From: Ianthella basta
Taxonomy: Eukaryota; Porifera; Demospongiae; Verongiida; Ianthellidae
Assembly (NCBI GenBank): GCA_964019415.1
Contig: OZ025869.1
Location: 4,404,765-4,468,764 of the forward strand
Length of the DNA stretch: 64,000 nt
Reading direction: 5' to 3'
Numbering within the stretch: position 1 is the first letter of the stretch; the number at the start of each line of letters is the position of its first letter. The position numbers were made by a program, and so were the translations under genes. Shown in pieces: positions 19,123 through 30,087 of the stretch. The notes below the pieces were generated by a model, which did not search any database, was not told the origin of the DNA, and worked only from the letters and a program-made list of their open reading frames with translations.

Positions 19123-19924
19123 CTGATTGGTGTGTCTGACCTGTTGGGCCAGTGCAGGAGTATTAGAGCCTTGAGCTGTACCTCAACAAAGGTCCAGAGT
19201 CCCTCAATGCCCTCAACAGCTGTATGGAGGGAGTGTGCCACAGTTCATCCATTGAGACGCTATCAATCAGCTGCCTGGATCCAGGTCAGTAATATCCAGC
19301 TTTGGGTATCTGTTGTGTTGGTGCAGTTTGGTGCACATATTCCAATGCACTGAATGTCAGCAAAGTGTTTCATGAATGGGGTGTTCTGTTTGACTGTGTC
19401 CCTCAGCTGCAGGTCCTGCTGTTGCACAACTCCTTCCCAATGTGGTGGGTCGTCTGGTGAAGTTGATTGTGTCCCTCCCTGACCCCACGAAAGTGTTGGA
19501 GGTACTGCAGGACAGCAGTGTGGCCACCTTGACACTAGACATGACTCACTTGAGATACATGGTAAGGGATTGTGTCAGCTAACTGTCTCATGTTGTGAAG
19601 TGCTCATTTCTGCTCATCTGTCTCATTCTCTGTCTCTTACTTCACTGTTTGCAGACACAACACGACCAGCTCAGACTGAGGGCTCTGCTCTCTGGTGTGA
19701 ACAGTGGGCAAGTGTCCATTGTCTTTCAACATGAAGATCAGTTTCCATATCGCCCATGGATGTACATCGACATCTCCCCTGGTCTAGCCGAGACTTTGTG
19801 TGTGTGCACAGGACTGTCTGAGAACCCCCACATCAGAGGTGCTGTAATATCTGGTGTCCCACCTGGTCTCTTGTCTGAGGTCCAGTGTCTCCTCATGAAG
19901 AACCTCTCCTGTCACTCCATCACA
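19123..19924 (+). CDS. Leucine-rich-repeat-like protein fragment, three exons
   Basis: This is the most host-like coding segment of the window. Exons: 19,123-19,284, 19,407-19,561 and 19,655-19,924, with introns of 122 and 93 nt, GT-AG. Phases agree: exon 1 ends CCA-G and exon 2 begins CT, giving SCLDP-AAGPAVAQ; exon 2 ends on a codon (HLRYM) and exon 3 starts TQHDQLRLRALLSG. Repeated leucine patterns (LELYLNKGPESLNALNSCME; LVKLIVSLPDPTKVLEVLQD) suggest an LRR or NLR-type receptor fragment, but I see no NACHT or death domain. Within exon 1 the upstream frame (LLGQCRSIRAL) and the later frame differ by one base, so it may be a pseudogene or the acceptor is wrong. No further exons found after 19,924. 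Confidence 0.6.
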
Positions 19925-20141
19925 GTAAATATAGCAGCAAGTACAACTAGCAAGTATCATGCAAGTAAACATACCTCAACCGCAGCTATATATCCAAGGC
20001 GCCCACGTGTGCGCGCGAATCTGAACGTCTTTGGAGAACTTTTCTTTGCTCATCTCTTCTCTGCTCTTCAAACCAACGTGTGGGATCACGTGGTGGCATC
20101 AGGCATCACGTGACGTTCCCGGAAGCCCCTAATTTGGCCCA

Positions 20142-20193
20142 CTAGACCGTCCCGTAAGCGCTCGGTATGGGCGGAAGTGAAGGGACGGTCTAG
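20142..20193. repeat. 12 bp perfect inverted repeat
   Basis: ctagaccgtccc (20,142-20,153) and gggacggtctag (20,182-20,193), with a 28 base CpG-containing spacer. It could be the ends of a very short foldback element or a protein-binding palindrome. Confidence 0.85.
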
Positions 20194-20689
20194 CGGCACT
20201 CTAGATTAGTTCACACCTCGAGGACCAAACCAATATTCATAGGTTGGTTTGACCCATATTTGGCTGATTCCATTGCATCATCTGTAATTTGATCGGTTGA
20301 CTCCATTCAAACTTACCTCACATTCTGGTCAGAAGGAAGGTAAAGTGAAGCGAGTAGCTGTAGCAGTACTAGGCGAAAACGGTCCTTCGCTGGCACTGGT
20401 TAGGGGCACCAGAAATGCCTGTAAAGTCAATGGTGCAAGATAATCCCTGATATGTCAAAACCTGAAGTGTGCTATATGCTGAGCAAGCAGAAGTACACGT
20501 GTATGTGAATTCCTGAGATGCGTGTTGAGTGAAGTTCATATTCCATGTTGACATCAGGAATTTTGGATGTGACACCCGAGTGTGTATTGATAAGCTCTCT
20601 CCCCTCCCCCCCCCCCACACACGCACATCCAAGACATATGCATGTACTTTCTGAGTCAAAAACAATCTGGCTTCCTGCTGCTGCAATGT

Positions 20690-20885
20690 CTACTGGTGAC
20701 CAGATGTGGGGTGTGTTGAGTGCCGTGCAGAATGGTGTTGAATGCAGTGCAGGATGGTGCCGTTTGGAATAGTGACCAGATGTGGGGTGTTGAGTGCAGT
20801 GCAGAGATGGAGAAGTATCCTTCATTTGTGCCCGTTCCAATACACTGTTGTGACCATGTGGAGTGTTGAGTGCAGTTCAGAGGTG
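20690..20885 (+). repeat. Degenerate tandem repeats (gaccagatgtggggtgttgag)
   Basis: Three diverged units share gtgacca-atgtgg-gtgttgagtgcagt-cag, starting near 20,696, 20,771 and 20,851. No coding potential on either strand that I trust. Confidence 0.7.
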
Positions 20886-21040
20886 AAGAAATGATTGGCT
20901 GGAGATCACCTGACCAATTAATATTGTGCAGCCTCATTGCATGCTACTGAGTAGTCTGAGGAGTCTCTTTGCATGCTACTGCATGTGCACCATGCTCTGA
21001 GTTTTCTGGGAACTGAAGTTCTGTGAATTTGGCCTAACCT

Positions 21041-21480
21041 AGTCTACTGTTGGTAACAGTGGGGGTCACATGGGATGATGTGAGTACGGTGGAATATGCA
21101 AAGTCCACTCTCATCAATGACGTGATCTTGAGTGTGCAGGACACCCAGGAGTCCACCTATGGTTATAAGCTGTTTCACTATACTCTTCTCTCTCACTGCA
21201 GGAGGGGCCGACACTCTCCCCCAGGGATGTAGGCAGTTAAAATGCAGCCGGGAATGATGCGATACATGGATGCTCTTGTCATTGCTGCTTATAAACAGGT
21301 AGTCATCAATTGTCACATGACCCTGACACACTGCAAGCAGTTGAGATAACAGTGAGAGAAAACACTTCTCATAGAGGGTGATGATGATTCAGCTCTCATT
21401 CCAAGTAACATATATACTGAAATGGATGATGTTGCCATTGCCATCCTGAAAGGAGCAACAAAGAATGGTACATAGCAATG
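21041..21480 (+). pseudogene. Two exon-like fragments, unrecognised
   Basis: A + frame at 21,050-21,229 reads VTVGVTWDDVSTVEYAKSTL and continues LINDVILSVQDTQESTYGYK. A second, at about 21,359-21,477, reads LIEGDDDSALIPSNIYTEMD and ends at a TAG. Both have coding-like composition but no clear joining sites or family. They may be downstream exons of the leucine-rich gene. Confidence 0.3.
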
Positions 21481-21639
21481 CTCTGTCAGGTCCATGCAAA
21501 GAGACCAAAATATGGCTACTGTCCCTGCAATTACCATACCACTCTTGGCATACCTTCAGTGACTACTATGGGGGGAGGAGTGAATAGTCACTGCAATTGC
21601 AGGTGGGACCACAGTGATTGGTCGCCTCATGGTCTGGTC

Positions 21640-21951
21640 AAGATGCTGCTACCTACTTCCCAAGTAGTCACTGCATCACCAGGTCACTACTTTAAGTCGT
21701 GTCCATTGACAGGACAGCACTATGTCTAATAACTGGCCCCTTTACAAGTAACCAAGCTGAGAGACCACCCATACACCAGCAGCAGTAGGGTATTGTCACT
21801 ACTTGTTAAGGACAAGTCTCAGTGTGGACTGGCTCAGAACACACTTCCATGTTGCTTTCTGGGCCCTCCTTTGGGAGCCTGTTTCCTCCTCAAATAGTCC
21901 CTTCTGCCCTCTGACAGTGGCCAGGACTTCAACCCTGAAGGGAGAGGGTTG
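21640..21951 (+). repeat. 312 bp segment duplicated at 25,322, copy 1
   Basis: This is almost identical to 25,322-25,634 (I count about two differences, at taagtcg versus taggtcc). Both ends are sharp: left at aagatgctgctacc, right at gagagggttgc. No terminal inverted repeats, poly-A or target duplication are evident. It contains a small self-complementary string (caaccctgaagggagagggttg). Confidence 0.9.
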
Positions 21952-22282
21952 CCGCATTCACTAGCCTTCAAGCAGCATGTACCTGGCTTTAGCGCTGTAG
22001 AACTGTGAGCAAATGATACTCCAACTTGCTTTCCATCGTGCGCAGCTTTGGTTGGTGTATGCTGTTACTGGCCCGCTTTGGAAGGGCCTTAGCTATGTGT
22101 GGACATGCTACTGTGACGCCGCGTATCAGCGAAATATGGCTATGGCAAAATAATAGCAACAAAATGCTGTGTACAGCCAATAATAAACAAGTGGTCTAGG
22201 CAGTAAGAGTATGGCAGGCAAATAAGGCTTTGCTAACTGTGCCTACTGCTCAGTAGCAGGAGGGAACTTTCCAAAAGCCAGC

Positions 22283-23048
22283 TTACTCCTCAGTAGGCTG
22301 GCTTTCTTCCTCTGCCTGCTGCTCATACTGAAGCAGAGCTTGAAGCATTATTCTTTCCTCTTCTGGGCTGACGTCGTCCTCTTCCAGTGTAAATGACTGA
22401 GAGACACAGACTCAGTTTTGCAGTCATTTTCCGTCTACCCCCTTATGACAATATCCATGTGGCGCCATGTCACGATTCCCAGAAAACACCAGGGTGTAGG
22501 AATTTCGTAGCCTACACTTGCTGATTTGCATGTGTAAGGAAACTCTGGTAGCCCTCACAATTTTCTCCAAGCCACTCCTCAGCAACTAGCCACCTGAGTG
22601 ATACTCATGCTGCTACAAATGTTATGCTTTTCCAGAATCTCACTGATGTTTCGATTGCCCTGTTGGATGTGAGGCCTTATATCATGGGCAATGGCTGCAA
22701 ACAAGCTATTACTGTTCAGGAATAGTAGTCACATGGGCAAAATTCTAAGCATAAAGATTTGTAATTGTAAACATTTGATCATGATTGATTTGATCTACTT
22801 CACTCACTTTTGGTACTACTTCTGAGTCACACACTGTCATCATGATGCTGTCTAGCCATCTCTCCAAGAATGGTAGATGTCATAGGTTCACAATGGATAG
22901 ACAGTTTCCACATTCTGGCATGCAGAAAGTACCATGCTATGCTTTTGAGCAGTATGTCTGCCACCACTGCCAGAGAAACACTGTCAGTTTCTGTTTCGTC
23001 TCCTGCAGCATCTCTAAACAGATGTATATGTAGGTGTATATCCTGCAT
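22283..23048 (-). pseudogene. Minus-strand fragments with acidic C-terminal exon and OTU-like motif
   Basis: The last exon (about 22,405-22,283) follows the acceptor gtctctcag and encodes FTLEEDDVSPEEERIMLQAL and a glutamate-rich end before TAA. Upstream frames read NSNSLFAAIAHDIRPHIQQG (about 22,700-22,590) and VVADILLKSIAWYFLHARMW (about 23,040-22,830). SLFAAIAH resembles the catalytic-loop region of OTU cysteine proteases, which occur in some transposons including Helitrons, but the expected Cys is Ser here. The exons are not joinable by me without stops. Confidence 0.35.
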
Positions 23049-23657
23049 AGTCTACAAGGTCTATAGGGTCTACACCATCTACAAGGTCTGTAGTACCTTG
23101 CTACCATTATTATCGCTTTTCTATTGTTAGTAGTAGAACTACTAGATAAAATGGCATGATATACATATTTGGATCCACCCTGTACGAGGGAACTACCCTC
23201 CAGTGGCATTCATATTCACCTCTCTGTTAAGTTTTAATAGCCAACCCCCTACTTAACAGTTCTACAACCCAACTAATGTTGCAGCCCTGACTCTGGGGAT
23301 GGTGTCATCATCAGAGGATCTCAGCAATTTTATTTCCCATCTAGTTGGTATCCTGCGTTTCTCTACCTATAGCATCCTCGCTATCATCAATGTCATCTTG
23401 TTCGCCATATGGATGTATTGTTCTTTGCCTCATTGCCTGCTGCTTGTTCTCCTGTTCCTCATGTAGACAAGCAGCGTTATGCCCAATGCATCTCTTCTTT
23501 GTTGCCTCAGATCATATCCCATAGTTCTGCATTCCATCCAAAGTGGGTAATCCTATCTCTGTACAGCACTTTATGTATGGTGCAGAGATTTGCTACTCAT
23601 CACAAGCCCCCATCTTCTTACAGACATGTGGGTGAGGCAATGTAATGCTAGATATAT

Positions 23658-23930
23658 ACATGTGTTCATGCTAACATATGTACATGTGCTCATGCTAATG
23701 TATGTACACGTATGCATGCTAATGTGTGTACTTGTGTACATGCTAATGTATGTACATGTTCTCATGCTCATGTATGTACATGTGCTCATGCGAAAGTATG
23801 CACATGTGCTCATGCTAAAGTATGTACATGTGCTCACGCTAATGTATGTACACGTATGCATGCTAATGTGTGTACATGTGTGCATGCTAATGTATGTACA
23901 TGTTCTCATGCTCATGTATGTCCTGCACAA
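23658..23930 (+). repeat. 24 bp minisatellite with higher-order pattern
   Basis: About eleven units of catgctaatgtatgtacatg plus four variable bases. The order of variants repeats: a run of four units (ending cacgtatg, -tgtgt-, catgttct, ctcatgtatg) occurs twice, 144 bp apart, so six units form a higher-order unit. The repeat encodes open His-Ala-Asn-Val-Cys-Thr or Met-Tyr-Val-His-like frames on +, which I treat as artefacts. Confidence 0.92.
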
Positions 23931-24004
23931 AAATAAAACATTAGGTGGACAACGAGTGGGGTAATAATATAGTAGACAACTGCACATAACATATATGTAT
24001 GTGT

Positions 24005-24200
24005 AAACCACCACCACCACCACCACCACACAGTGCAAGTAACAATTGGACCACCAAATGTGGCAGTAGAGTAAATGCGGTAGTTGGAGGCAGAAAAAGA
24101 CCACCAGTGCAAGTAACAGAGGGTCAGAACCACATGTAGAGTAAATGCACTAGTTGGTGGCAGAAATGACCACCAGCACAAATAACAGAGGGTCAGGACC
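24005..24200 (+). repeat. (ACC)n and three diverged ~70 bp tandem units
   Basis: A short accaccacc run is followed by units sharing gtgcaagtaaca, gtagagtaaatgc, agttgg-ggcagaaa and gaccaccag. A related single unit occurs at 24,525-24,580. Confidence 0.75.
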
Positions 24201-24264
24201 ACAGTATGCCCTTAGAGTAATCAAATTGGAATTGGAATTGCAATTGGAATCAGAAATGTTAACA

Positions 24265-24520
24265 GGCATGTTGGGGGAATCCTTTTAGCCAGAAGGCCAC
24301 TCTTCCAGCAGCCCACAATACACACAGACTTACACAAGCAATCAGTAAGTCAGAGTAAATCGGTTTGTGTTCAGTGGGCAATGTTTGTTGTTAGGGAATA
24401 CAGTCACTGAAAATCTTGCCCCCATGGCCTGGGTGCAATCTATCGACATTGCATAATCTCTGGCTCTTGAACCTTGAACCTTGTACCTTGCACTCTAGCC
24501 CACCAGCACCCAAAACCACC
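24265..24520 (-). repeat. Diverged relative of the 3,710 dispersed repeat
   Basis: It shares the order of motifs with 3,710-3,995: tttagccag-aggc-act-ttccagc, tgtttgttgttaggg, cactgaaaat, ccatgg-ctggg, atcactgg and ttgaa-cttg. On the minus strand it carries ggttcaaggttcaagagcc, close to a polymerase III B box. See the copy at 3,710 for alternatives. Confidence 0.55.
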
Positions 24521-24599
24521 CAATTAGTTGGTGGTGGAAAAGGCTACCAGCGCAAGTTGCAGAGGGTCAGGACAAGCACAAGCACCATTGGAGTGCCCG

Positions 24600-25320
24600 A
24601 TGCAGCAAGCAATTGTTACTTGCACAAGGGCAGTAGCAATTGGTACTTATATTTAGACATTAGAATGGGCTTCCCTTGTTGCTTGCCGTGTGTAAAGCTG
24701 CCCATGGCCACATGGAAATGGCCGGGAACCCAGGACAGATACTTTGATGCTGTACCCCACCACTCTCATCTCATGGGTCTTGTCACCACCTAATTTGCAC
24801 TTCCATGCACAAGCATGTTGCCTCACTGTTGAAACAAGGAAGAATCTGAGCACTTTGCCATGCATATGAGAAGTCCACCACAGAGTCAGCATCACGTGTG
24901 CTACAGTAGATCAAGATTGACAGCTCTCCTAAAGTCACAGATATTTGCAGTCAAGATTAACCAAGCATGGACGTGTCTCACAGAAGGTATTATATTAATT
25001 TTACCATTCAGTTTACATGATTAGCCCTTGTTGGGGCCTAATCTGCAGCTGTGATGCATATATTCTTTACAGTTACGAAAAGTGCAAAACGGTTGACTGG
25101 GGGGTGTCATTGGGCTTTATAGCTTTTGGCGCAGGTGTGATACTATGAATAATGGTACAGTACACCAATGAATATACTTTACACCTGGCACTCAACTAGG
25201 TGGTGTTCCACCTACACACCCATATTCTTACTTGAGAGGCAGCAAGAGTACTCTAACTAGTCTAGAACCCATTTCATAGGTGGCAGGTGACCTTGCTGTA
25301 GTATTGCTTCAAATGATATG
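24600..25320. other. No gene seen
   Basis: Only short unsupported frames on both strands. Confidence 0.5.
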
Positions 25321-25321
25321 A

Positions 25322-25634
25322 AAAGATGCTGCTACCTACTTCCCAAGTAGTCACTGCATCACCAGGTCACTACTTTAGGTCCTGTCCATTGACAGGACAG
25401 CACTATGTCTAATAACTGGCCCCTTTACAAGTAACCAAGCTGAGAGACCACCCATACACCAGCAGCAGTAGGGTATTGTCACTACTTGTTAAGGACAAGT
25501 CTCAGTGTGGACTGGCTCAGAACACACTTCCATGTTGCTTTCTGGGCCCTCCTTTGGGAGCCTGTTTCCTCCTCAAATAGTCCCTTCTGCCCTCTGACAG
25601 TGGCCAGGACTTCAACCCTGAAGGGAGAGGGTTG
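25322..25634 (+). repeat. 312 bp segment, copy 2
   Basis: Near-identical partner of 21,640-21,951 in direct orientation, 3.7 kb away. Beyond the right end the two copies are unrelated. The near-identity indicates a recent copy or gene conversion. Confidence 0.9.
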
Positions 25635-26148
25635 CATGGGGTCATAGTAAGTGTGCGGAAGTGCATGGTATCATTGCATGGGGTCATGACATAAGGCTTT
25701 GAGTTATTCCAGTGCAGCCTAACCCTAACCCTCCAATGACAGCATAGAAGTAAGCGTGTTTTAAGTAGTTTCTTATTAAGTAGGATGAAGTTTAATTTGG
25801 TGCTATTTTGGGTCACCACCTCCTCTTCACAAGCAGTGACAATCTCATAACATATGCTGCAGAAAGGGTCTTGTTTGATCGAGTATTGCTCTTTCCAGTT
25901 TTCTACTTTTTATATTGCAGTGATAGCAGTCATCCCCGTACATATAGATAAGCAATATAAGATTAGAAGTATTCGTGTTTTAAGCAGTTTGGTGTTATAT
26001 ATACCGCTGATTCTGCCTGATAAGCAAGATAATGTTCCATAATGTTCTGAAGCTGAAGCATCATGCATTGGGTACAAAAGCCCTTCTCGTAAAAGGCACT
26101 CGCCAATGGAGGTGGACATTCCTTGGTGGCTAGAAGTAGTGACGGCAA

Positions 26149-26802
26149 TTGTGCAAATTAGTCTGCCATAAACATTCACCTTCCCAGCCATGTGGATGGT
26201 GGCAGTGTGGACTTTGCCCACAAGCCTTCGGGCGGTACAGAGGGCTTCATACCCCAGGTGGTGGTGGGTGCCATCGGGCAGTTGTAAAGATGGCTGATCT
26301 CAAGGGCATCGTGGCCATGGTACCTAAATGCCACCAGGTCGCCACGCATGCCCTCTCGCCAGATCATGGCTGGGGCTCTCATGCACAAAGTCTCTCAGCC
26401 CGGGAATGTGGTCGACTATGAGGTAGCCTCCTCAGGATGGCCGGCTACCTCAAAGTGGTGCCACATACCAAGTTGGCTGTGGGGGTAGGAATGGACATGG
26501 CAGATGGCCTGGTGAATTCCAGCTGCCAGCAGCTGGGCATGGGTGGGGATAACTGTGATGGACTCAACACATTGAGTAGAGTCACATTGGGTGAAGAGTG
26601 CATGGGTGGAGGGGAGCCAGCATACATCTGTATGCACTGGCAGAAGAAAGATGGCGTGATGTTCGCCAGACTGTCCCTGGCAAACTTGCCCACGACCTGT
26701 GATGCCTTACACGGCATCCTTACTCCAGCTGCTCCCTGGCCTGGCCAACAAAGAGCATGTGTGCACTCCTCACATCCACAGCTGGACAGGATGGCATTGT
26801 AG
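26149..26802 (+). CDS. GC-richer ORF region, unrecognised
   Basis: Two consecutive open + frames (26,149-26,421 and 26,437-26,802) cover a locally GC-rich interval; the longer encodes 121 codons starting MAGYLKVVPHTKLAVGVGMD. Minus-strand frames are also open, so openness alone is weak evidence. I recognise no domain; a decayed transposon gene is possible. Confidence 0.3.
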
Positions 26803-27274
26803 CATTGGTCGCTGTCCTCCCTGGCAGCATACTTGCCTGCTTACAGGCTATATGCAGGTAACAGATAAAATGCCATAAACAAATGCATCTATGTACGCCG
26901 AATACACATACAGGTTGGATGTTAGTGTGTGTGTCTGTGTGTGTGTGTTTTGCATTTCTTGCAACCTGTCTAAGGTGGCTGGTTATAGCCAGTTCAGCTA
27001 TAGCTGGCTCACAGGCGGCTGCATCTGGCAGGTTTGACGGTATATATAGCACCAAACCTGGACTTTAATTATGAATTGCATGACCACACACTGCCAATGC
27101 TAGCATAAAAACCATTTATGGATATACATCTTTCTGTGGGCATGCAGGTTTGTGCATGGTGAATATCAAGTCAACCCATTCAAAGGCATAATCACCCCAG
27201 GTGGCTATCAAGTGAATCCATTCAAATGGCTTATATGCCCTCTGTATAAATAACATATACTATGCAGTCTATAT

Positions 27275-27541
27275 TCATGAAGCCAGTTTTATCACTAGAG
27301 ACACTGACTCAGTTTTGCAGTGCATGTGTAACACAAACTGCTGCACAAATTTCCTTCCACGTAAAAAGATGTTAAAATCATTCTGACGTTGCATCAGCCT
27401 GTTTGCATATATGTTCATGGCTGACAGCTCTTTCTCAGCCTTAGGTGCATCTGTGCTGGGATCACATTGACGAAGACTGAAATGATATCCATCCTTGCCG
27501 TGGGAAAAAAAGGAATGGATACTGCAAGCAGTCTTAACCAT
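27275..27541 (-). pseudogene. Helitron helicase-like (N-terminal Rep region) fragment
   Basis: The minus-strand frame of 88 codons contains DGYHFSLRQCDPSTDAPKAE, then YANRLMQRQNDFNIFLRGRK and FVQQFVLHMHCKTESVSL. The spacing of Y-x-x-RLM-R, the grlf-like RGRKFVQQF and the following aromatic/acidic segment resembles the Helitron helicase-like N-terminal domain (usually YRLQxR, GRLFQQ, VDxY, IExxRL). The usual conserved Asp is replaced here by His. Only this one exon-sized piece is left; no SF1 helicase motifs nearby. Confidence 0.55.
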
Positions 27542-27944
27542 GGTGGGTTTCAGATAATCTGTCTAAGTTGTTGTCCCATCTTCTGAGCACAATATCTCTT
27601 GCCATGCTCTTCATCGACCAGCTATACAGCCAATTCACTGTAAAGTGGTACTTCATTATTGCCATTCGTACTGCCATGTACTGCCACTATCAGAACTGAC
27701 GGGTGCTATTCATCACCTCACTGTCGACGATCCATATTCACACCTCTACTATCACAAATTATGGGTGTGAAATTATTGCATTAACACCTTGGAATGAGTG
27801 CGGGTGGAACCAGCACTGCATAGGAAAGCCACACTGTTGCAGAATGGAGGGAAAGTGATTGCTGTGCAAGCCTAGTTTACACTATGTACTGAAATCATCA
27901 TGGACACGGGAAAAGTTTGCAAAAAGAAGCAATTGAGCCATTGA

Positions 27945-28260
27945 TGACAAACACCATGTACTAATTGCAAACCATGTCATCATTGTGGAAGTCCCGTCCA
28001 ACTGCACAGACAGACTACAGCCATTAGACATAAGTGTGAATGTACCCTACATGATAGCCTCAAGACTAAATTTTGATCATGGTTGTGTACTTAAGCCCAA
28101 ATCTGCCATCAAACCTGCTCATCTACACCTTTCAGTCATGAAATCCTTAGGAGCAAAGTAGCTGATCAAAGCTGTGGAAGACATGAAGCTGTGAAAAGAT
28201 GTGAATATCAATGCGTTTCACAATGAGGGTATTGTGGACATGGTTAAAGACTTATTAATG
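27945..28260 (+). pseudogene. pogo/Tigger-type DDE_1 transposase fragment
   Basis: The frame HVIIVEVPSNCTDRLQPLDI, then SVNVPYMIASRLNF, matches the well-known pogo/Tigger block around PxxxTxxLQPLDxxVxxPxK, near the end of the DDE domain. Downstream, LSVMKSLGAK-stop-LIKAVEDMKL and FHNEGIVDMVKDLL continue in the same sense with a TAG and frame changes. The upstream DDE region (27,580-27,940) is too decayed to read. An inactive relic. Confidence 0.7.
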
Positions 28261-28913
28261 CTGATCATGTGACCTCTAGCCAATGGGATCCTTTATATTG
28301 GGTCATATGACTTGAAGGTTGAATTGTTTAATGCACATGTGCATTAAGTTGTAAATGCACATTGTTAACTACACATTTCAAGCCTAGATGTACGCAGCTT
28401 CTTAGCTGAAAACATTTGTTTTGACTCGGTTCTGACTGAATTACACTCTTTTGAATAGCGAGCCAGTCAGCGCTAATTTTTCCACATTCGTATGGAAGAG
28501 CAAAAGTCAACCACCAGATGTTTCACATCCATGTCAAACAGAAGAAGTCCACCACATTGAAGATGACCATGACCTTTATTGCATCATCCTCGAGCACTCA
28601 ATATCTTGAATTAGGCTTCTGGCAGATGCTTCTGCTTTAGACAATTTGCTTGACCTCATACGCTTCTTTTTGGATACTGGTGTACCAGAGGGCTCCGAGT
28701 GACTCATGGAAGTGCCAGAGGGCACAGATTGGATCAGAGGGCTCCATATGATTCACTGAAGTTTCAGAGGGCTGTGAGCATCTCTGTGAAGGGCCTGAGG
28801 TGTCCTCGTGGATGATTTGTGGGTCCAGACATCTCGGGCTGAGCAGGTGAGAGGCCTACAAAGGGATCTGGAGTACTGGTCCTGCTCTCCTCCAGTGGTA
28901 CAGGAGTGCTGGT

Positions 28914-29310
28914 TCAGCTACTAGGTGATGAGCCAGGTGTGTCTGCAGAGTCCAGGAGGTGTACAGGTGTAACTGATGCCCTACTGCCTATCACAGCATC
29001 CATATAATCGAAAAACAGGAAATCAGAAGGTACCTCCAGCTCTTCCTCTAACTTGCATCCTGCACAACTTCTTCTTAGTTGGTTCACGATCTGCTTGTGC
29101 TTTGTCTTCAGCGACTTCACCTTTGCCCAACACTGCTCCGTAGTGTGAATGTAGCCACGCTCCGCCAACTCTCTGGCGATCCAGCCATACACAAGATCTT
29201 TATCTTTTGACTTCTTCATCTCTCATTGAAGTCCTTCCTCACACCAGATTGAGACCTGCGCTTGCATCTTGCGTTCGCTCCAATTCTGTCACGACTCTTG
29301 CCTTGGGAGC
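28914..29310 (-). pseudogene. Trihelix (Myb/SANT-like, Myb_DNA-bind_4 type) gene with internal stop
   Basis: Minus strand: MAPKARVV near 29,311 is followed in another frame by VSIWCEEGLQ, a TGA, then EMKKSKDKDLVYGWIARELA, ERGYIHTTEQCWAKVKSLKT and KHKQIVNQL. W-helix, GY-xx-T-x-EQC-xx-K-xx-LK-xx-Y/H is the trihelix DNA-binding signature used by transposon and host factors. After it come LFFDYMDAVIG and a serine-rich end. The in-frame TGA between helices 1 and 2, and the frame change near the ATG, argue for a pseudogene. It lies next to the Crypton-like fragment but need not belong to it. Confidence 0.65.
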
Positions 29311-29417
29311 CATTTTATCACACCTTTGAATGGCAGATATTGTTTGAGACTAGACCTGCCCTTAAATTAAAGGGATCTTTGCCTCATCTACACTTATGTC
29401 TTTAGGGTTGTACGCTG

Positions 29418-30087
29418 TCACAAGTCGTTCTGAGAGCATTGTGAGAATTGGCCTAATTTTCTCCAGCTTATTGTATCCGGGAGTCCCAGGTTGTAAAAGG
29501 GTAGCGTTGTCAACAAAGTGGAGGTACGATATGGGTCATTGGGCTTCTTTTGTAGAGGCTTCAGATAGAATGCATCACCAGTTAGGGACTTGGGTGGCAC
29601 TCTCACAAAGTAGCGATACAAAATCTCCACATGGCAGCAATTGCCTGCTTCAGGGATTTCATACTGATGTACCTCTATATTCTCAAGCTACACTGTTTTA
29701 GACTACTACTTCGGTTCTTTGAGCCATGTTCTACATACTTGTAGCAAACTGTAGAATTACCACAGACAGTCACAACCTCCCTTTGTATTTGGGAAAACTT
29801 GAGGTCACAATGTTCTGCACCGCCACATAGGCAGAAGTACTTTTGCCGTTGTAGATAGGCGTCAAAGCTTTGATTTGGGAAGTGGGCTCTTGTTCTTTTG
29901 GCTTTTGGAACATCATGATCAGGTGCCTGAGTTTTCCCCAATTCATTAGCACTATCCTTACATTTGCACCAATGAGTGCATGCAGGTTTGGCCCTGTGGC
30001 ATGGGCACCCATGTGCGGTAGGTAGCCAAACTTAGTATTTGTGCACGCCATGCTAGTGCCTGCAGTCCATACCAGCACACTTTGCAC
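29418..30087 (-). pseudogene. Crypton-type tyrosine recombinase (DUF3504-like) fragment
   Basis: Minus-strand frames contain YFCLCGGAEHCDLKFSQIQR, then CYKYVEHGSKNRSSSLKQ, then YFVRVPPKSLTGDAFYLKPL. The order GG-x-EH-x-x-LK, Y-x-Y-E-GSKN, and LP-x-x-aFYL-PL is characteristic of the DUF3504 domain found in Crypton-derived recombinases. The three blocks lie in different frames with stops between them. The catalytic C-terminal part (H-x-x-R and Tyr) was not found. A decayed copy. Confidence 0.6.

Noticed and set aside
23590-24104. 177- and 124-codon open frames over the 24 bp minisatellite
   Set aside because: The unit length is a multiple of three, so all frames without a stop in the unit stay open; composition is purely repetitive.
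26719-27055. 111-codon minus-strand ORF
   Set aside because: No motif, overlaps a TG-rich stretch, and better frames exist on the other strand.
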